A DNA stretch of 64,000 nt from NCBI GenBank assembly GCA_004556055.1, contig SFIW01000008.1, positions 1 to 64,000 on the forward strand, given 5' to 3'. Positions 50,190 through 59,336 of this stretch are shown here, piece after piece; the first letter of the stretch is position 1, and every line of letters begins with the position of its first letter. Both the position numbers and the translations under genes were made by a program. The stretch is from Planctomycetaceae bacterium. Lineage in GTDB: Bacteria > Planctomycetota > Planctomycetia > Pirellulales > Thermoguttaceae. The notes under the pieces are model-generated. The model did not search any database and was not told where the DNA came from. It saw nothing but the letters and a program-made list of their open reading frames with translations.

Positions 50190-51059
50190 ATGATTACTCG
50201 TCGTCTCAACGCGCGCGCGCGAACTCTTTCGCGGCTCGTCGTTTTTTTCCTAGGCGCGGCGCTACCCGCGACGTGCGCTTTCGCGCAGCAGAGCTCCGCG
50301 AACGGCGCGCAATTCCGCGACGCGCGGCTCTTCAGCATTCTTGCGGACGACGATTCGTCGCAAGCTTCGCAAAAGCTTCAGGGCCCCGTCAAGCCCGCCG
50401 TTTCCAACGAACGACAAGGGGACGAATCCTCTAAGATTCGCCAAGTCTCCGCTTCTACGCGCCTCGCAAAGCCGGTCGCCGCAGTTCCTCTTCCTTCCAA
50501 GAGCGGGAGCAAGGCGAAAAACTCAAACGTCGCTCAGATTCAATACGCCGAGGCGGCGACCGCCGAAGCGACCTCTCAGGGAATCGGCGTCGTCGACATG
50601 GACGGCCCGTTCCAAGACGTTTGCCCCGATCCGCGCGAAATTTCGTCGATTCTCGACGTTCCCTACAAAGTGATTATCCCCGCGGACAACGTGCCTCAAA
50701 GCTGTCCGCTCCCCGACGAGCCCTTTGCCCGCAAGGCGCCGACGCCGATCACCTTCACGTGGAAAGCGTCCTCTCTCTGTTACAAGCCGCTCTACTTCGA
50801 GGACGTTCAGCTCGAACGTTACGGACACTACTGCAATCCTTATTTGCAGCCCTTCGTCTCTCGCGCGCGTTTCCTCCTGACCGTTCCGTGCTTGCCCTAT
50901 CTTATGGGCGTCGATCCGCCTAACCAGTGCGTTTACGACCTCGGATATTACCGTCCCGGAAACTGCGCTCCGAGTATGCTCGAACCGATTCCGATTTCGT
51001 TGCGCGGCGGACTCTTGCAAGCGGGAGCCGTCGTCGGACTCGCCGCCGCCATTCCGTGA
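50190..51059 (+). CDS. Exported planctomycete-type protein of unknown function
   Basis: The 289-residue protein has a Sec signal (LSRLVVFFLGAALPATCAFAQ) and a strong AGGAGG site 10 bases before the ATG. The first half is a Ser/Lys-rich linker. The second half has the conserved look CPDPREISSILDVPYKVI, FTWKASSLCYKPLYFEDVQLERYGHY (in part), RFLLTVPCLPYLMGVDPP and YDLGYYRPGNCAPSMLEPIP, a set I associate with planctomycete exported proteins. The several Cys (CPD, LCYK, HYC, PCLP, QCVY, NCAP) may form disulfides. No function can be assigned. The region after the gene is a bidirectional terminator. Confidence 0.75.
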   Translation: MITRRLNARARTLSRLVVFFLGAALPATCAFAQQSSANGAQFRDARLFSILADDDSSQASQKLQGPVKPAVSNERQGDESSKIRQVSASTRLAKPVAAVPLPSKSGSKAKNSNVAQIQYAEAATAEATSQGIGVVDMDGPFQDVCPDPREISSILDVPYKVIIPADNVPQSCPLPDEPFARKAPTPITFTWKASSLCYKPLYFEDVQLERYGHYCNPYLQPFVSRARFLLTVPCLPYLMGVDPPNQCVYDLGYYRPGNCAPSMLEPIPISLRGGLLQAGAVVGLAAAIP

Positions 51060-51112
51060 TTGCGCGCGACGACCTGCTGAATACTACCTACGCTTTTCTA
51101 TAAGCGTCAAAA

Positions 51113-51149
51113 AACGCCTCGCGAGATTTGCGTCTTGCGGGGCGTTTTT
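51113..51149. terminator. Bidirectional terminator between converging genes
   Basis: AACGCCTCGC pairs with GCGGGGCGTT (one wobble), with T5 on the plus strand and T6 on the minus strand. It serves the gene at 50190 and holB. Confidence 0.9.
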
Positions 51150-51171
51150 ATTTCTTGCGGAAGGAGGGGGT

Positions 51172-52350
51172 TCAGAAGAGGGGGCGGCGGTCGCGGCGAC
51201 GATATTCGCCGAGATCGTAGAGCCACGCTTCGACGACGAAGGGGAGATTCGCGTTCCTATCGATCTGTTCGAGCGCTTCGAGGGTGCGTTCTTCGCACGC
51301 GAGGACGTATTCCGGGCTGTGCTCGCGCGCGTTGAGGGCGCGGCGCGCGAAGGGACGCGCCGTCGCGAAACCCGGTTCGGAGTCGAAGCGCGCCCCGTCG
51401 GCGACGAGTTCGCGATACATCGTCCGGAAGTAAACGAGAGCGGAGAGCAAAATATGCTGCAATCTCGGACGCCGAACCGACCCCTCCTTGCCCCCCGCGT
51501 CGACGTATTCGCAGACCTTCGCCGCGAGTTGAACCGCGTTGAAAGGCGTTCGGGAAAGCTCGGTGAGGAGCGTGTGCAGGAACTGCGAGAAATCGGGATT
51601 GAGGGCGCGGTACGCTTCCGTCATGGAGCCGCCGGAGTTTCGCGCGATCGCTTCGGCTTCTTCGGGGGAGCCGACCGCCTCTTGGGTGAGGAGGACGTCG
51701 GCGACGTTTGCGCTTGTCAGAGGGGCGAAGCGGAAGATTTGGCAACGCGAACGGATCGTCGGGAGTTGCTTCGTCGCGCTTGTTCCGACGAGGATGACGA
51801 TCGTGTTCTTCGGGGGCTCTTCGAGAGTTTTGAGGAGCGCGTTCGCCCCTTCTTCGTTGAGATAGTCGGCGTCGTCAAGGATCGCGACGCGTCGTCCGCC
51901 GAGGAAAGTCGTGCGTCGCAATTCCGCGCAGAAACCGGACTGCATACGCGCTTCGCGTTCTCCGATCAGGAGTTCGATTGGGATAAAGGATCGTTCCGCA
52001 GGTTTACGGACGTAGATGAAGTCGGGGTGCGTCGGCATGACGACTTCGGTTGCGGCGACGTCGAAGTCGAACTGTTTGCACGAGTCGCATTCTCCGCAGG
52101 GCTGGAATCGCGCGAGCAGCTCTTCGTTCGACGCGAACTCGACAGACTCGCCGTCGCGTAAGATCGGCGACCCGGACTCGACGAACTGTCGGCGACAGAG
52201 GAGAGTTTTCGCGAGTTGGAAAGCGAAGACGCGTTTCCCGATCCCCTGGGGGCCGACGAATAGAAAGCTCCCGCCGAGCCTTCCGCGGGCGTTGGCGCGC
52301 GCAAATTGCAGCGCGATCTCTTCGATTCCAAAGACCCCTTGCCATGCCAT
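51172..52350 (-). CDS. holB: DNA polymerase III delta-prime subunit
   Basis: Delta-prime is the non-ATPase stator of the clamp loader that opens the beta clamp with delta and tau/gamma. The 392-residue protein has GSFLFVGPQGIGKRVFAFQLA (P-loop at 33-40), a zinc module with C52 and C85, C88, C91 (QPCGECDSCK), AILDDADYLNEEGANALLKTLEEPP (in part), LPTIRSRCQIF (SRC motif) and a C-terminal helical collar. The loop between C52 and C85 is about 32 residues instead of the usual 8, an insertion rich in Ser, Glu and Asp. It is alone on the minus strand, flanked by the terminator at 51113-51149. Confidence 0.9.
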   Translation of the reverse strand: MAWQGVFGIEEIALQFARANARGRLGGSFLFVGPQGIGKRVFAFQLAKTLLCRRQFVESGSPILRDGESVEFASNEELLARFQPCGECDSCKQFDFDVAATEVVMPTHPDFIYVRKPAERSFIPIELLIGEREARMQSGFCAELRRTTFLGGRRVAILDDADYLNEEGANALLKTLEEPPKNTIVILVGTSATKQLPTIRSRCQIFRFAPLTSANVADVLLTQEAVGSPEEAEAIARNSGGSMTEAYRALNPDFSQFLHTLLTELSRTPFNAVQLAAKVCEYVDAGGKEGSVRRPRLQHILLSALVYFRTMYRELVADGARFDSEPGFATARPFARRALNAREHSPEYVLACEERTLEALEQIDRNANLPFVVEAWLYDLGEYRRRDRRPLF

Positions 52351-52554
52351 AACGTTTTCCCCTTTCTTGCGCGCGTCGCGCTACTTTGACGATAGCTAGG
52401 ATACCGATTTTTGAGGAGATTTCAAGCGCTACGCCTCGCCGAGTTGAAAAGGACGCGCGGCGATTGTTGAAAAAAGGGAGGCGCGTCGGTACAATATTCT
52501 CGGAGGCGTCGGGAGCTCGCGCGGCTGGAAGCGCCCCTAGGGCGTGGAAGGAAC

Positions 52555-52725
52555 GAATGCGTCGACGTCTGCAAAGCGAATCGCCATTCGTACAAGAACG
52601 CGATGACGAAAAGCTTCGTGAACGCGGTCGCGCCACGCGATATAAGGTTTACTATTTGTCGGCGCATGACGAAAGTATGACGGTCGACGCGGTATGCGGC
52701 CCTTTGAATCGGGGTCGAGAAGTGA
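52555..52725 (+). pseudogene. Remnant of an MBL-fold hydrolase gene with internal deletion
   Basis: Bases 52561-52639 match 53659-53736 of the intact gene to its right almost base for base (VDVCKAN-H-S to FVNAVAPR). The sequence then jumps directly to the equivalent of 53952-54030 (RYKVYYLSA-DESMTVDAV-GP). About 215 bases are missing; the break lies in a shared GCGCG word, as in deletion between short repeats. The deletion breaks the frame, and one metal-site His codon is changed (NHHS to NRHS). It is the tail of a former copy in the tandem array at 52753-56730. Confidence 0.8.
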
Positions 52726-52752
52726 GAACGCTTAGGAGCGAGAAGGAGGAAT

Positions 52753-54042
52753 ATGATGACGACGCGACGCGAATTTTTAGTGAGCGCGGCGGCGATTGGC
52801 GCGACGGCTTATTGGGGCGGGACGCGGACGAAGAGCGCCGCGGACGACTCCGAGGTCGGAAAGGCGTACGGCGGATGGAAGGAAGGGGACTTCGACCTGC
52901 ACTTCATCCACACCGGCGTCGGGGAGTGCGCGTTTTATATCTACCCGGACGGGACGACGGCGCTCGTCGACGCCGGGGATTGGAAGATCGCGGATTACGG
53001 GGAGAACGGCGCGGCGCCGCGTCCGAACGACTCGAAGCGGCCGGGGGAATGGATCGCGCGCTATATTTCGCGGTTGCTTCCCGAGCTCAAGACGATCGAT
53101 TACGCGGTCGCGTCGCACTTCCATTCGGATCACACGGGGGAAGTTCGCATCGGGGCGGGGATGAAGGGCCTTTCCGACCCCGACGCGGATTATCAGATCA
53201 GCGGAATCGCGCACGTCGGCGAATATTACCGCTTCGGGAAAGCGTTCGATCGCGGCTATCCAGATTATTCTCGCCCGACGCCGTGGGCTCCGGAGGAGCG
53301 TGAGAATCTCGTTCGCTTCTGGAAGTACGCGGAATCGGAATACGGCCTCAAGAGGGAGCGTTTCGAAGTGGGAGCGCTCGACCAACTCGGAGCGGTTCGA
53401 GCGCCGGATCGTTACGCGTTTCATATCCGCAACGTCGCGGCTAACGGGGTCGTGTGGGAGAATGGCGCGGCGGTCGATTATTTCGCGAAGAACGCGGAGA
53501 ATACCAACCAGCAGAACGAGAACACGCGTTCTTTGGCGTGGGTGGTGGAATACGGGCCCTTCCGCTTCTACGCGGGGGGTGATCTGAGCGGCGTTTTGCG
53601 CGACGCGGAGGGTCAGAACGCGGACTTTGAGGGCGCGGTCGGTCGCGCTGTCGGACGCGTCGACGTCTGCAAAGCGAATCATCATTCGTACAAGGACGCG
53701 ATGACGAAGAGTTTCGTGAACGCGGTCGCGCCGCGCGTCTTCGTCGTCTGCGTCTGGGATCGATGGCATTTCCAGGAGAATACGACGGAGAATATGTGCG
53801 ACGATTCCATGACGGGCTATCCCGGCCCGAGAATGATCTGTCCGACGACGATTCACCCGTTGAGCAAGCCGCTCTTGGAGGGGAAGTCATGGCGCAAGAA
53901 CGTCGTGGAACGCGAAGGACACGTCGTGGTGAAGGCGTACGACGGCGGGGCGCGGTATAAGGTTTATTATCTGTCGGCGCAGGACGAAAGCATGACGGTC
54001 GACGCGGTATACGGCCCCTTTGAGTCGGGTCGGGCGATTTGA
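52753..54042 (+). CDS. Tat-exported ComEC-like MBL-fold hydrolase (copy 1)
   Basis: The 429-residue protein begins with a twin-arginine signal (TTRREFLVSAAAIGATAYWG). The ATG at 52753 or, with better spacing to AGGAGG, at 52756 is the start. The catalytic domain has IHTGVGECAFYIYPDGTTALVDAGD, a ComEC-like opening, the metal motif SHFHSDH (H122, H124, D126, H127), the second-site YAGGDLSG, and DVCKANHHSY. These fit a zinc metallo-beta-lactamase fold. The similarity to the C-terminal domain of ComEC suggests a nuclease- or phosphodiesterase-type activity, but no membrane channel domain is present. It leads a tandem of three paralogues with gaps of 27 and 18 bases. Confidence 0.85.
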   Translation: MMTTRREFLVSAAAIGATAYWGGTRTKSAADDSEVGKAYGGWKEGDFDLHFIHTGVGECAFYIYPDGTTALVDAGDWKIADYGENGAAPRPNDSKRPGEWIARYISRLLPELKTIDYAVASHFHSDHTGEVRIGAGMKGLSDPDADYQISGIAHVGEYYRFGKAFDRGYPDYSRPTPWAPEERENLVRFWKYAESEYGLKRERFEVGALDQLGAVRAPDRYAFHIRNVAANGVVWENGAAVDYFAKNAENTNQQNENTRSLAWVVEYGPFRFYAGGDLSGVLRDAEGQNADFEGAVGRAVGRVDVCKANHHSYKDAMTKSFVNAVAPRVFVVCVWDRWHFQENTTENMCDDSMTGYPGPRMICPTTIHPLSKPLLEGKSWRKNVVEREGHVVVKAYDGGARYKVYYLSAQDESMTVDAVYGPFESGRAI

Positions 54043-54069
54043 GATTTTGGGAAAAATGAGGGAAGAAGA

Positions 54070-55467
54070 ATGACGACGAACAGACGAGAGTTTTTACGCG
54101 GGGCGGCGGCGTTTGGAGCGGCGGCATGGTTGGCGGTCGACGGCGCGTCAAGGCGCGCTTGCGCGGACGCGCCGAATCCGGAGGATCCGAACGACCCGAA
54201 CGCGATCGTCGATCCGGATCATGAGATCGGGAAGGCGTACGTCGGGTGGAAGGAAGGTGATCTCGACCTGCATTTCATCCATACGGGGCTGACGGAAAAC
54301 TGCTTCCACGTCTTTCCTGACGGAACGACGGCGTTAGTCGACACGGGTGATCGCAGCTCGAAGAATTTCGGGAAAGTGTCGTGGAATCGCACGAAGAGCG
54401 ACGCGGCGGCGTGCGCGGTAAAGCCCGACGACTCGCGCAGACCGGGGGAATGGGTCGCGCGTTATATCTCGCGAATTTGTCCGGACTTAGAGACGATCGA
54501 TTACGCGATCGCGTCGCACTTCCACGCGGATCACGTCGGGTGCGAAGGTCACGGCGCCGGTAAGAAGGGGCTGGAGAATGGGAAAGACTACATGATCAGC
54601 GGAATCGCGCACGTCGGCGAATTTTACAAATTTGGGACGGCGTTCGACCGCGGGTACCCCGACTACGAGAAGCCGGTGAAGATCAGCGGGGGCGACATTC
54701 GGAATTTGACGCGGTTCTGGTCGTACGCGCAGGAGAAGTACGGTCTCAAGCGCGAGGAGTTCCGCGTCGGGGCGCTCGATCAGATCAAGTTGACGAAGGC
54801 TCCGGAGAAGTACGACTTCCACGTGCGCAATATCTGCCGCAACGGGGTCGTCTGGACTGGCGAGGGGGAGAAGACGATCGACTTCTACGCGGAGAATCCG
54901 GCGAATTTTGAGAAGACGAAGAGCGAGAACACGCTGTCGATGGGGCATGTGATCCAGTACGGGGCGTTCCGCTATTTCACGGGCGGAGACGTTTCGGGGA
55001 AGATTTTGGACGCGCAAGGGGCGGACGCGGACTTTGAGGGACGCGTCGGTCGCGCGACGGGGCCTGTCGACGCGTGCAAGACGAACCACCACGCGAGTCT
55101 CGACGCGATGCGGCGCACGTTTATCGAGGCGGTGCAGAGCCGCGTGTACGTCACCTGCTGCTGGTGGATGGGTCACGTTCCGGAGCAGTCGTGCGCGAAT
55201 ATGTGCGACGAGAGCCTCTACGCGGGCCCGCGTCTGATGTGTCCGACGGATCCTCACCCGATGAACGCGCCGATCTTCCAGGGCAAGGCGTGGCGGCGTT
55301 ATCTCTGCGAGCGCGGCGGTCACGTCGTGATCAAGGCGTACGACGGCGGCGCGCGATATAAAGTCTACTTCCTTACGGCGGAGGACGAGAGTATGCGCGT
55401 GAATTTGGTCTTCGGGCCCTTTGAGTCGATGGGAACGGCGCGTCTTGCGGCGCGCGATCGCGCGTAA
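54070..55467 (+). CDS. Tat-exported ComEC-like MBL-fold hydrolase (copy 2)
   Basis: At 465 residues this copy has a clear Tat signal (NRREFLRGAAAFGAAAWLAV, cut near RRACA). It then carries a linker of Glu-Asp-Pro-Asn repeats (PNPEDPNDPNAIVDPDHE) not seen in the others. The fold motifs are the same: IHTGLTENCFHVFPDGTTALVDTGD, SHFHADH (H150, H152, D154, H155), FTGGDVSG and DACKTNHHAS. The C-terminal block VVIKAYDGGARYKVYFL is shared by all three copies. Substrate unknown. Transcription is probably continuous from copy 1 (27-base gap) into copy 3. Confidence 0.85.
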   Translation: MTTNRREFLRGAAAFGAAAWLAVDGASRRACADAPNPEDPNDPNAIVDPDHEIGKAYVGWKEGDLDLHFIHTGLTENCFHVFPDGTTALVDTGDRSSKNFGKVSWNRTKSDAAACAVKPDDSRRPGEWVARYISRICPDLETIDYAIASHFHADHVGCEGHGAGKKGLENGKDYMISGIAHVGEFYKFGTAFDRGYPDYEKPVKISGGDIRNLTRFWSYAQEKYGLKREEFRVGALDQIKLTKAPEKYDFHVRNICRNGVVWTGEGEKTIDFYAENPANFEKTKSENTLSMGHVIQYGAFRYFTGGDVSGKILDAQGADADFEGRVGRATGPVDACKTNHHASLDAMRRTFIEAVQSRVYVTCCWWMGHVPEQSCANMCDESLYAGPRLMCPTDPHPMNAPIFQGKAWRRYLCERGGHVVIKAYDGGARYKVYFLTAEDESMRVNLVFGPFESMGTARLAARDRA

Positions 55468-55485
55468 GATAGGGAGCGGATAGCG

Positions 55486-56730
55486 ATGGCGAAGGAAACG
55501 CTGGAAGAGTTTTGGCGCGACCCCGACGGCGAAGTCGGGCGTCCTTATCGCGGATGGCGCGAAGGGGAGTTCGACGCGCATTTGATCGACGTCGGGATCG
55601 CGGAGGCGTTCTTTCACGTCTACCCGGACGGGACGACGGCGCTCTTCGACTGCGGGGATCGCGATCCGGATAGTCGGGGCGCGTCGGGCCGCGCGCCGCG
55701 TCCGAACGGAACGCGGAGGCCGGGGGAATGGGTCGCGCGGTATATCGCGCGGCTTTGTCCGGCGCTTGAGACGATCGACTATCTCGTCGCGACGCATTTC
55801 CACAAGGACCATATCGGCGCGACGGGAATCGGCGCGGAGGTTGCGGAGGGGCGCGGCGACGATTACGAGCTCTCGGGATTCGCGCAGGTCGGGGAATTCT
55901 TCCGGTTCGGCGTCGCGCTTGATCGAGGGTACCCGGAGTATCGTTTCGTAGGGGAGAAGAGCGCGGCGGAGGTCGAGAATTTTCGTCGCTTTTTGTCGTT
56001 TCACGAGAAGGAGCGCGGCTTGAAGCGCGAGGCGTTTCGCGTCGGGGCGCGGGATCAGATCGCGCTGCGTCGGGCGCCGGAGCGGTACGCGTTTCATACG
56101 CGCAACGTCTGCGCGAACGGGATTTTTTGGACGGGAGTCGGGGAGGAAACGGAAGATTTTCTCGCCAAAAGCGGGCTCGACGATATCCGGTCGCGATTGG
56201 AGAACACAATGAGCTTGGGCGTCGCGTTCGAGTACGGACCCTTCCGTTTCTTCACGGGGGGCGACCTGATGAACGTAACGCGCCGGAGGGATTGGAGCGA
56301 CGGGGTCGACGCGGAGGGTGCGATCGGTCGGGTAATCGGGTCGCAGGACGCGTGCAAGGCGAATCATCACGCGAGCCGGGGCTCGTCGACGCGCGGTTTC
56401 GTGAACGCGGTTCGGTCGCGCGTCTACATGACGAACGTCTGGCAAGACCGACATTTGAAGCTTCACGCGTTGGAGGCGATGGGAGACGACGGTCCGACGG
56501 GATATCCAGGGGCGCGTTTCATCTGTCCGACGGGGCTGCTGGAGTGGAAGGCGGCGCTTGCGGATCGTGCGCCTTGGGGACGTTATCTTGTGAAGCGCTC
56601 GGGTCACGTCGTCTTGAAGGCGTACGACGGGGGCGCGCGTTTCAAGGTCTATTACGTGAGTTCCGTCGACGAAAGTATGAGAGTCGACGCGGTTTTAGGC
56701 CCTTTCACGGCGCGACTGGCGCGGTCTTAG
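55486..56730 (+). CDS. ComEC-like MBL-fold hydrolase (copy 3), no signal peptide
   Basis: The 414-residue protein lacks the Tat signal of its two neighbours and begins MAKETLEEFWRDPDGEVG, directly at the shared GxxYxGWxEGxxDxHxI segment. This suggests either a cytoplasmic form or export with a partner. Metal motifs are intact: THFHKDH (H104, H106, D108, H109), FTGGDLMN and DACKANHHAS. GGGAG lies before the ATG. A TATAAT-like element at 56739-56744 and a short leader hairpin precede the next gene. The three copies are clearly related but differ enough that they are not a recent duplication. Confidence 0.85.
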   Translation: MAKETLEEFWRDPDGEVGRPYRGWREGEFDAHLIDVGIAEAFFHVYPDGTTALFDCGDRDPDSRGASGRAPRPNGTRRPGEWVARYIARLCPALETIDYLVATHFHKDHIGATGIGAEVAEGRGDDYELSGFAQVGEFFRFGVALDRGYPEYRFVGEKSAAEVENFRRFLSFHEKERGLKREAFRVGARDQIALRRAPERYAFHTRNVCANGIFWTGVGEETEDFLAKSGLDDIRSRLENTMSLGVAFEYGPFRFFTGGDLMNVTRRRDWSDGVDAEGAIGRVIGSQDACKANHHASRGSSTRGFVNAVRSRVYMTNVWQDRHLKLHALEAMGDDGPTGYPGARFICPTGLLEWKAALADRAPWGRYLVKRSGHVVLKAYDGGARFKVYYVSSVDESMRVDAVLGPFTARLARS

Positions 56731-56820
56731 TTTTCTGATATAATAAACAATTCGTATTACAAAGTTTTAATCGTTGTGCGACGATTAGGCGAAACGCGAG
56801 ATAAACTTGGAGGATTATCA

Positions 56821-59292
56821 ATGAAATTTTATTTAACGGCGGCTTTGGCGTTCGCGGCTTGCGTCGCGTCCTTCGTCGGCCCCGCCTCGGCCCAAGACGT
56901 GGAGCAGCCCAAACAAGCGATGCGCGCCGTACCCTTTACCGACGTGCAGCTTGACGACTGGTTCTGGGCCCCGCGTATCGAAGCAAACCGCGTCGTTTCC
57001 GTTCCCCACAACATCAAGTGGTGCGAAACCGAAACGGGGCGCATTGACAATTTCAAGATCGCCGCAGGATTGAAGGAGGGCGAATTTAAGGGAATCTTCT
57101 TCGACGACTCCGACGTATACAAGATCGTCGAAGGCTTCGCGTACTCCCTCGCCGCGCACCCTGACGCCGAGCTTGAGAAGAAGGCCGACGAATGGATCGA
57201 CTACTTCGCCAAGGCGCAAGAGGACGACGGCTACCTGATGTGCTACTTCTCTTTGGTCAAGCCGGAAGAGAAGTGGACGAATCTTGCGGGAATGCACGAG
57301 CTCTACTGCGCGGGTCACATGGCGGAAGCCGCGGTCGCGTATAAGCGCGCGACGGGGAAGGACGCTTTCCTGAACGTCAACCGCAAGTTTCTCGATTTGA
57401 TCTGCAAGCGTTACGGCCCGAACGAAGGGCAGCTCAAGAACGTTCCGGGTCATGAAGAGATCGAACTTGCGCTCGTGAAGATGTATCAGCTCACCGGAGA
57501 TCGCAAGTATCTCGACGAAGCGAAGTTCTTCATTGACGTCCGCGGGGTCGCGGAAGGCCGCGAGAAGGGGATTTACGGCGAATATTGCCAGGATCATATG
57601 CCGGTTCGCGAACAGAGCGAGATTGTCGGACACGCGGTTCGCGCGATGTATCTCTACGCGGGCGCGACCGACGTCGCGGGATATTACAAAGACGAAGAGC
57701 TCATGAACGCGATGCGCAGAATCTACACGAATCTTACGCGCAACAAGACGTACATTACCGGCGGTATCGGTTCTTCGCGTCACAACGAAGGGTTTGAAGA
57801 GAACTTCAAGCTCCCGAACGTCGAAGCGTATTGCGAGACGTGCGCGTCGATCGGCATGGTTTTGTGGACGCATCGTCTGAATCTTGCCACGGGCGAAGCG
57901 CAGTTTGCCGACGCGATGGAGCGTTCCGCGTACAACGGCTTCATGGCCGGATACAGCCTCAACGGCGACAAGTACTTCTACGTCAATCCTCTTGAGTCGA
58001 AGGGGAATCATCACCGCGAGCCCTTCTTCGGATGCGCGTGCTGTCCGTCGAACGTGATCCGCGTTTTGCCGTCGATCCCCGGTTACTTCTACGCCGTCGC
58101 GGATTCCGCCGACAAGGGCGCCGACACGATCGTCGTCAACATGTACGCCACCGGCTCCGCGAATATCGAGCTTGCGGATAAATTCGTCAAGATCGACCAA
58201 GCGACCAGCTATCCTTTTGAGGGCGCCGTCGCTATTCGCACCACCGTCACGATGAAGGACGAGAACGCGACCCCCACGCCTTTCATTCTCAAGACGCGCG
58301 TCCCCGCCTGGTCCGGTCTTGAATCGGATCCCGACGGATACGTCTGCCATACGATCGATCCGGCGAAAGACCCCGTCGCCATCACCGGACTTAACTTCCC
58401 GATGGACGTCGTGCGCATGATCGCGAATCCGAACGTGAAAGCGGACCTCAACCGCGTCGCGCTCCAGCGCGGACCGATCGTCTACTGCTTCGAAGAAGTC
58501 GACAATCCCGGCGTTCGCGTCGACCGCATCATCCTCGCGAAAGATCCTCAGTTCAAGGTCGAAACGCGCAAGAACTTCATCTCGTCGAAGGACGACGTCG
58601 AAGCGACGAAGAACGCTAAGTCCCGCACCGTCAACGTCATTACCTGCAAAGACTACATGGGGCGCGACCTCGTCGCCGTTCCCTACTGCGTCTGGGACAA
58701 CCGCGCGCCGGGACGCATGAACGTCTGGGTTTATCAGCAGGGGCTCGACATGAGCGAAGGTTCCCCCGTCGCGTCTGAAGAATGGACCGACGCGGAAGGC
58801 GCTCCGATCCTCTACAAGGCGCTCGACGCCTCCAAGTTGACCGACGACGTTCCGGAAATCGCGCTCGCGACCAGCTTCGAAGGATCCTTTACCTCCGACG
58901 CCCATTCCACCCTCGACGCGACGAACCAGGGCGACCCCGCGAACTCCGCCGATCAGAGCGTTCCGCGCGCCACATGGTGGGACCGCAAGGGTACCGAAGA
59001 ATGGTTCGCCTACGAGTTCCCCAAGGCGAAGACGATCTCGAAGGTCTCCGTTTACTGGTTCGACGACGAAGCGATCAACGGCGGGTGCCGCGTCCCTGAG
59101 TCCTGGAGCCTTTCGTACTTCAACGAAGATACGAAAAAATGGGTTCCTCTCGAGACGAAAGAGGGCTACGAAGTGAAGAAGGACGCGCCCGTCGACGTGA
59201 CCTTCACCCCCGTCGCGACGTCGAAGATTCGCCTCAACGCGAAGTTGCAGAAGGGCTTTTCCGGCGGAATCCTTCGCTGGACAGTCGATTGA
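56821..59292 (+). CDS. GH127 beta-L-arabinofuranosidase, exported
   Basis: The ATG at 56821 follows GGAGG by 8 bases and begins a Sec signal (FYLTAALAFAACVASFVG, then SAQ). The 823-residue enzyme belongs to the DUF1680/GH127 family, which releases L-arabinofuranose from plant glycans by a zinc-thiolate mechanism. The metal and nucleophile set is present: E339 and C341 (YCETCAS) and C407/C408 (CACCPSN), close in number to E338, C340, C417 and C418 of HypBA1; E323 (RHNEGF) fits the acid/base. The alpha/alpha barrel (about 30-430) is followed by beta domains. The last 150 residues (WFAYEFPKAKTISKVSVYWFD) resemble an F5/8-type carbohydrate-binding module. Confidence 0.9.
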   Translation: MKFYLTAALAFAACVASFVGPASAQDVEQPKQAMRAVPFTDVQLDDWFWAPRIEANRVVSVPHNIKWCETETGRIDNFKIAAGLKEGEFKGIFFDDSDVYKIVEGFAYSLAAHPDAELEKKADEWIDYFAKAQEDDGYLMCYFSLVKPEEKWTNLAGMHELYCAGHMAEAAVAYKRATGKDAFLNVNRKFLDLICKRYGPNEGQLKNVPGHEEIELALVKMYQLTGDRKYLDEAKFFIDVRGVAEGREKGIYGEYCQDHMPVREQSEIVGHAVRAMYLYAGATDVAGYYKDEELMNAMRRIYTNLTRNKTYITGGIGSSRHNEGFEENFKLPNVEAYCETCASIGMVLWTHRLNLATGEAQFADAMERSAYNGFMAGYSLNGDKYFYVNPLESKGNHHREPFFGCACCPSNVIRVLPSIPGYFYAVADSADKGADTIVVNMYATGSANIELADKFVKIDQATSYPFEGAVAIRTTVTMKDENATPTPFILKTRVPAWSGLESDPDGYVCHTIDPAKDPVAITGLNFPMDVVRMIANPNVKADLNRVALQRGPIVYCFEEVDNPGVRVDRIILAKDPQFKVETRKNFISSKDDVEATKNAKSRTVNVITCKDYMGRDLVAVPYCVWDNRAPGRMNVWVYQQGLDMSEGSPVASEEWTDAEGAPILYKALDASKLTDDVPEIALATSFEGSFTSDAHSTLDATNQGDPANSADQSVPRATWWDRKGTEEWFAYEFPKAKTISKVSVYWFDDEAINGGCRVPESWSLSYFNEDTKKWVPLETKEGYEVKKDAPVDVTFTPVATSKIRLNAKLQKGFSGGILRWTVD

Positions 59293-59307
59293 CGCCCTTG
59301 CTGGCAA

Positions 59308-59336
59308 TTGACAAAACGCCTTAACCGCGACATAAT
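59308..59336 (+). promoter_or_regulatory. Candidate promoter of the DUF6057-like operon
   Basis: TTGACA (59308-59313), a 17-base spacer and CATAAT (59331-59336). A GCGCGCG/CGCGCGT hairpin follows in the leader at about 59344-59371. Confidence 0.65.

Noticed and set aside
52386..53303. Plus-strand open frame of 305 codons overlapping the start of the first MBL gene
   Set aside because: It joins the deletion remnant, read partly out of frame, to a shifted reading of the real MBL gene. It has no ribosome site and no consistent protein family.
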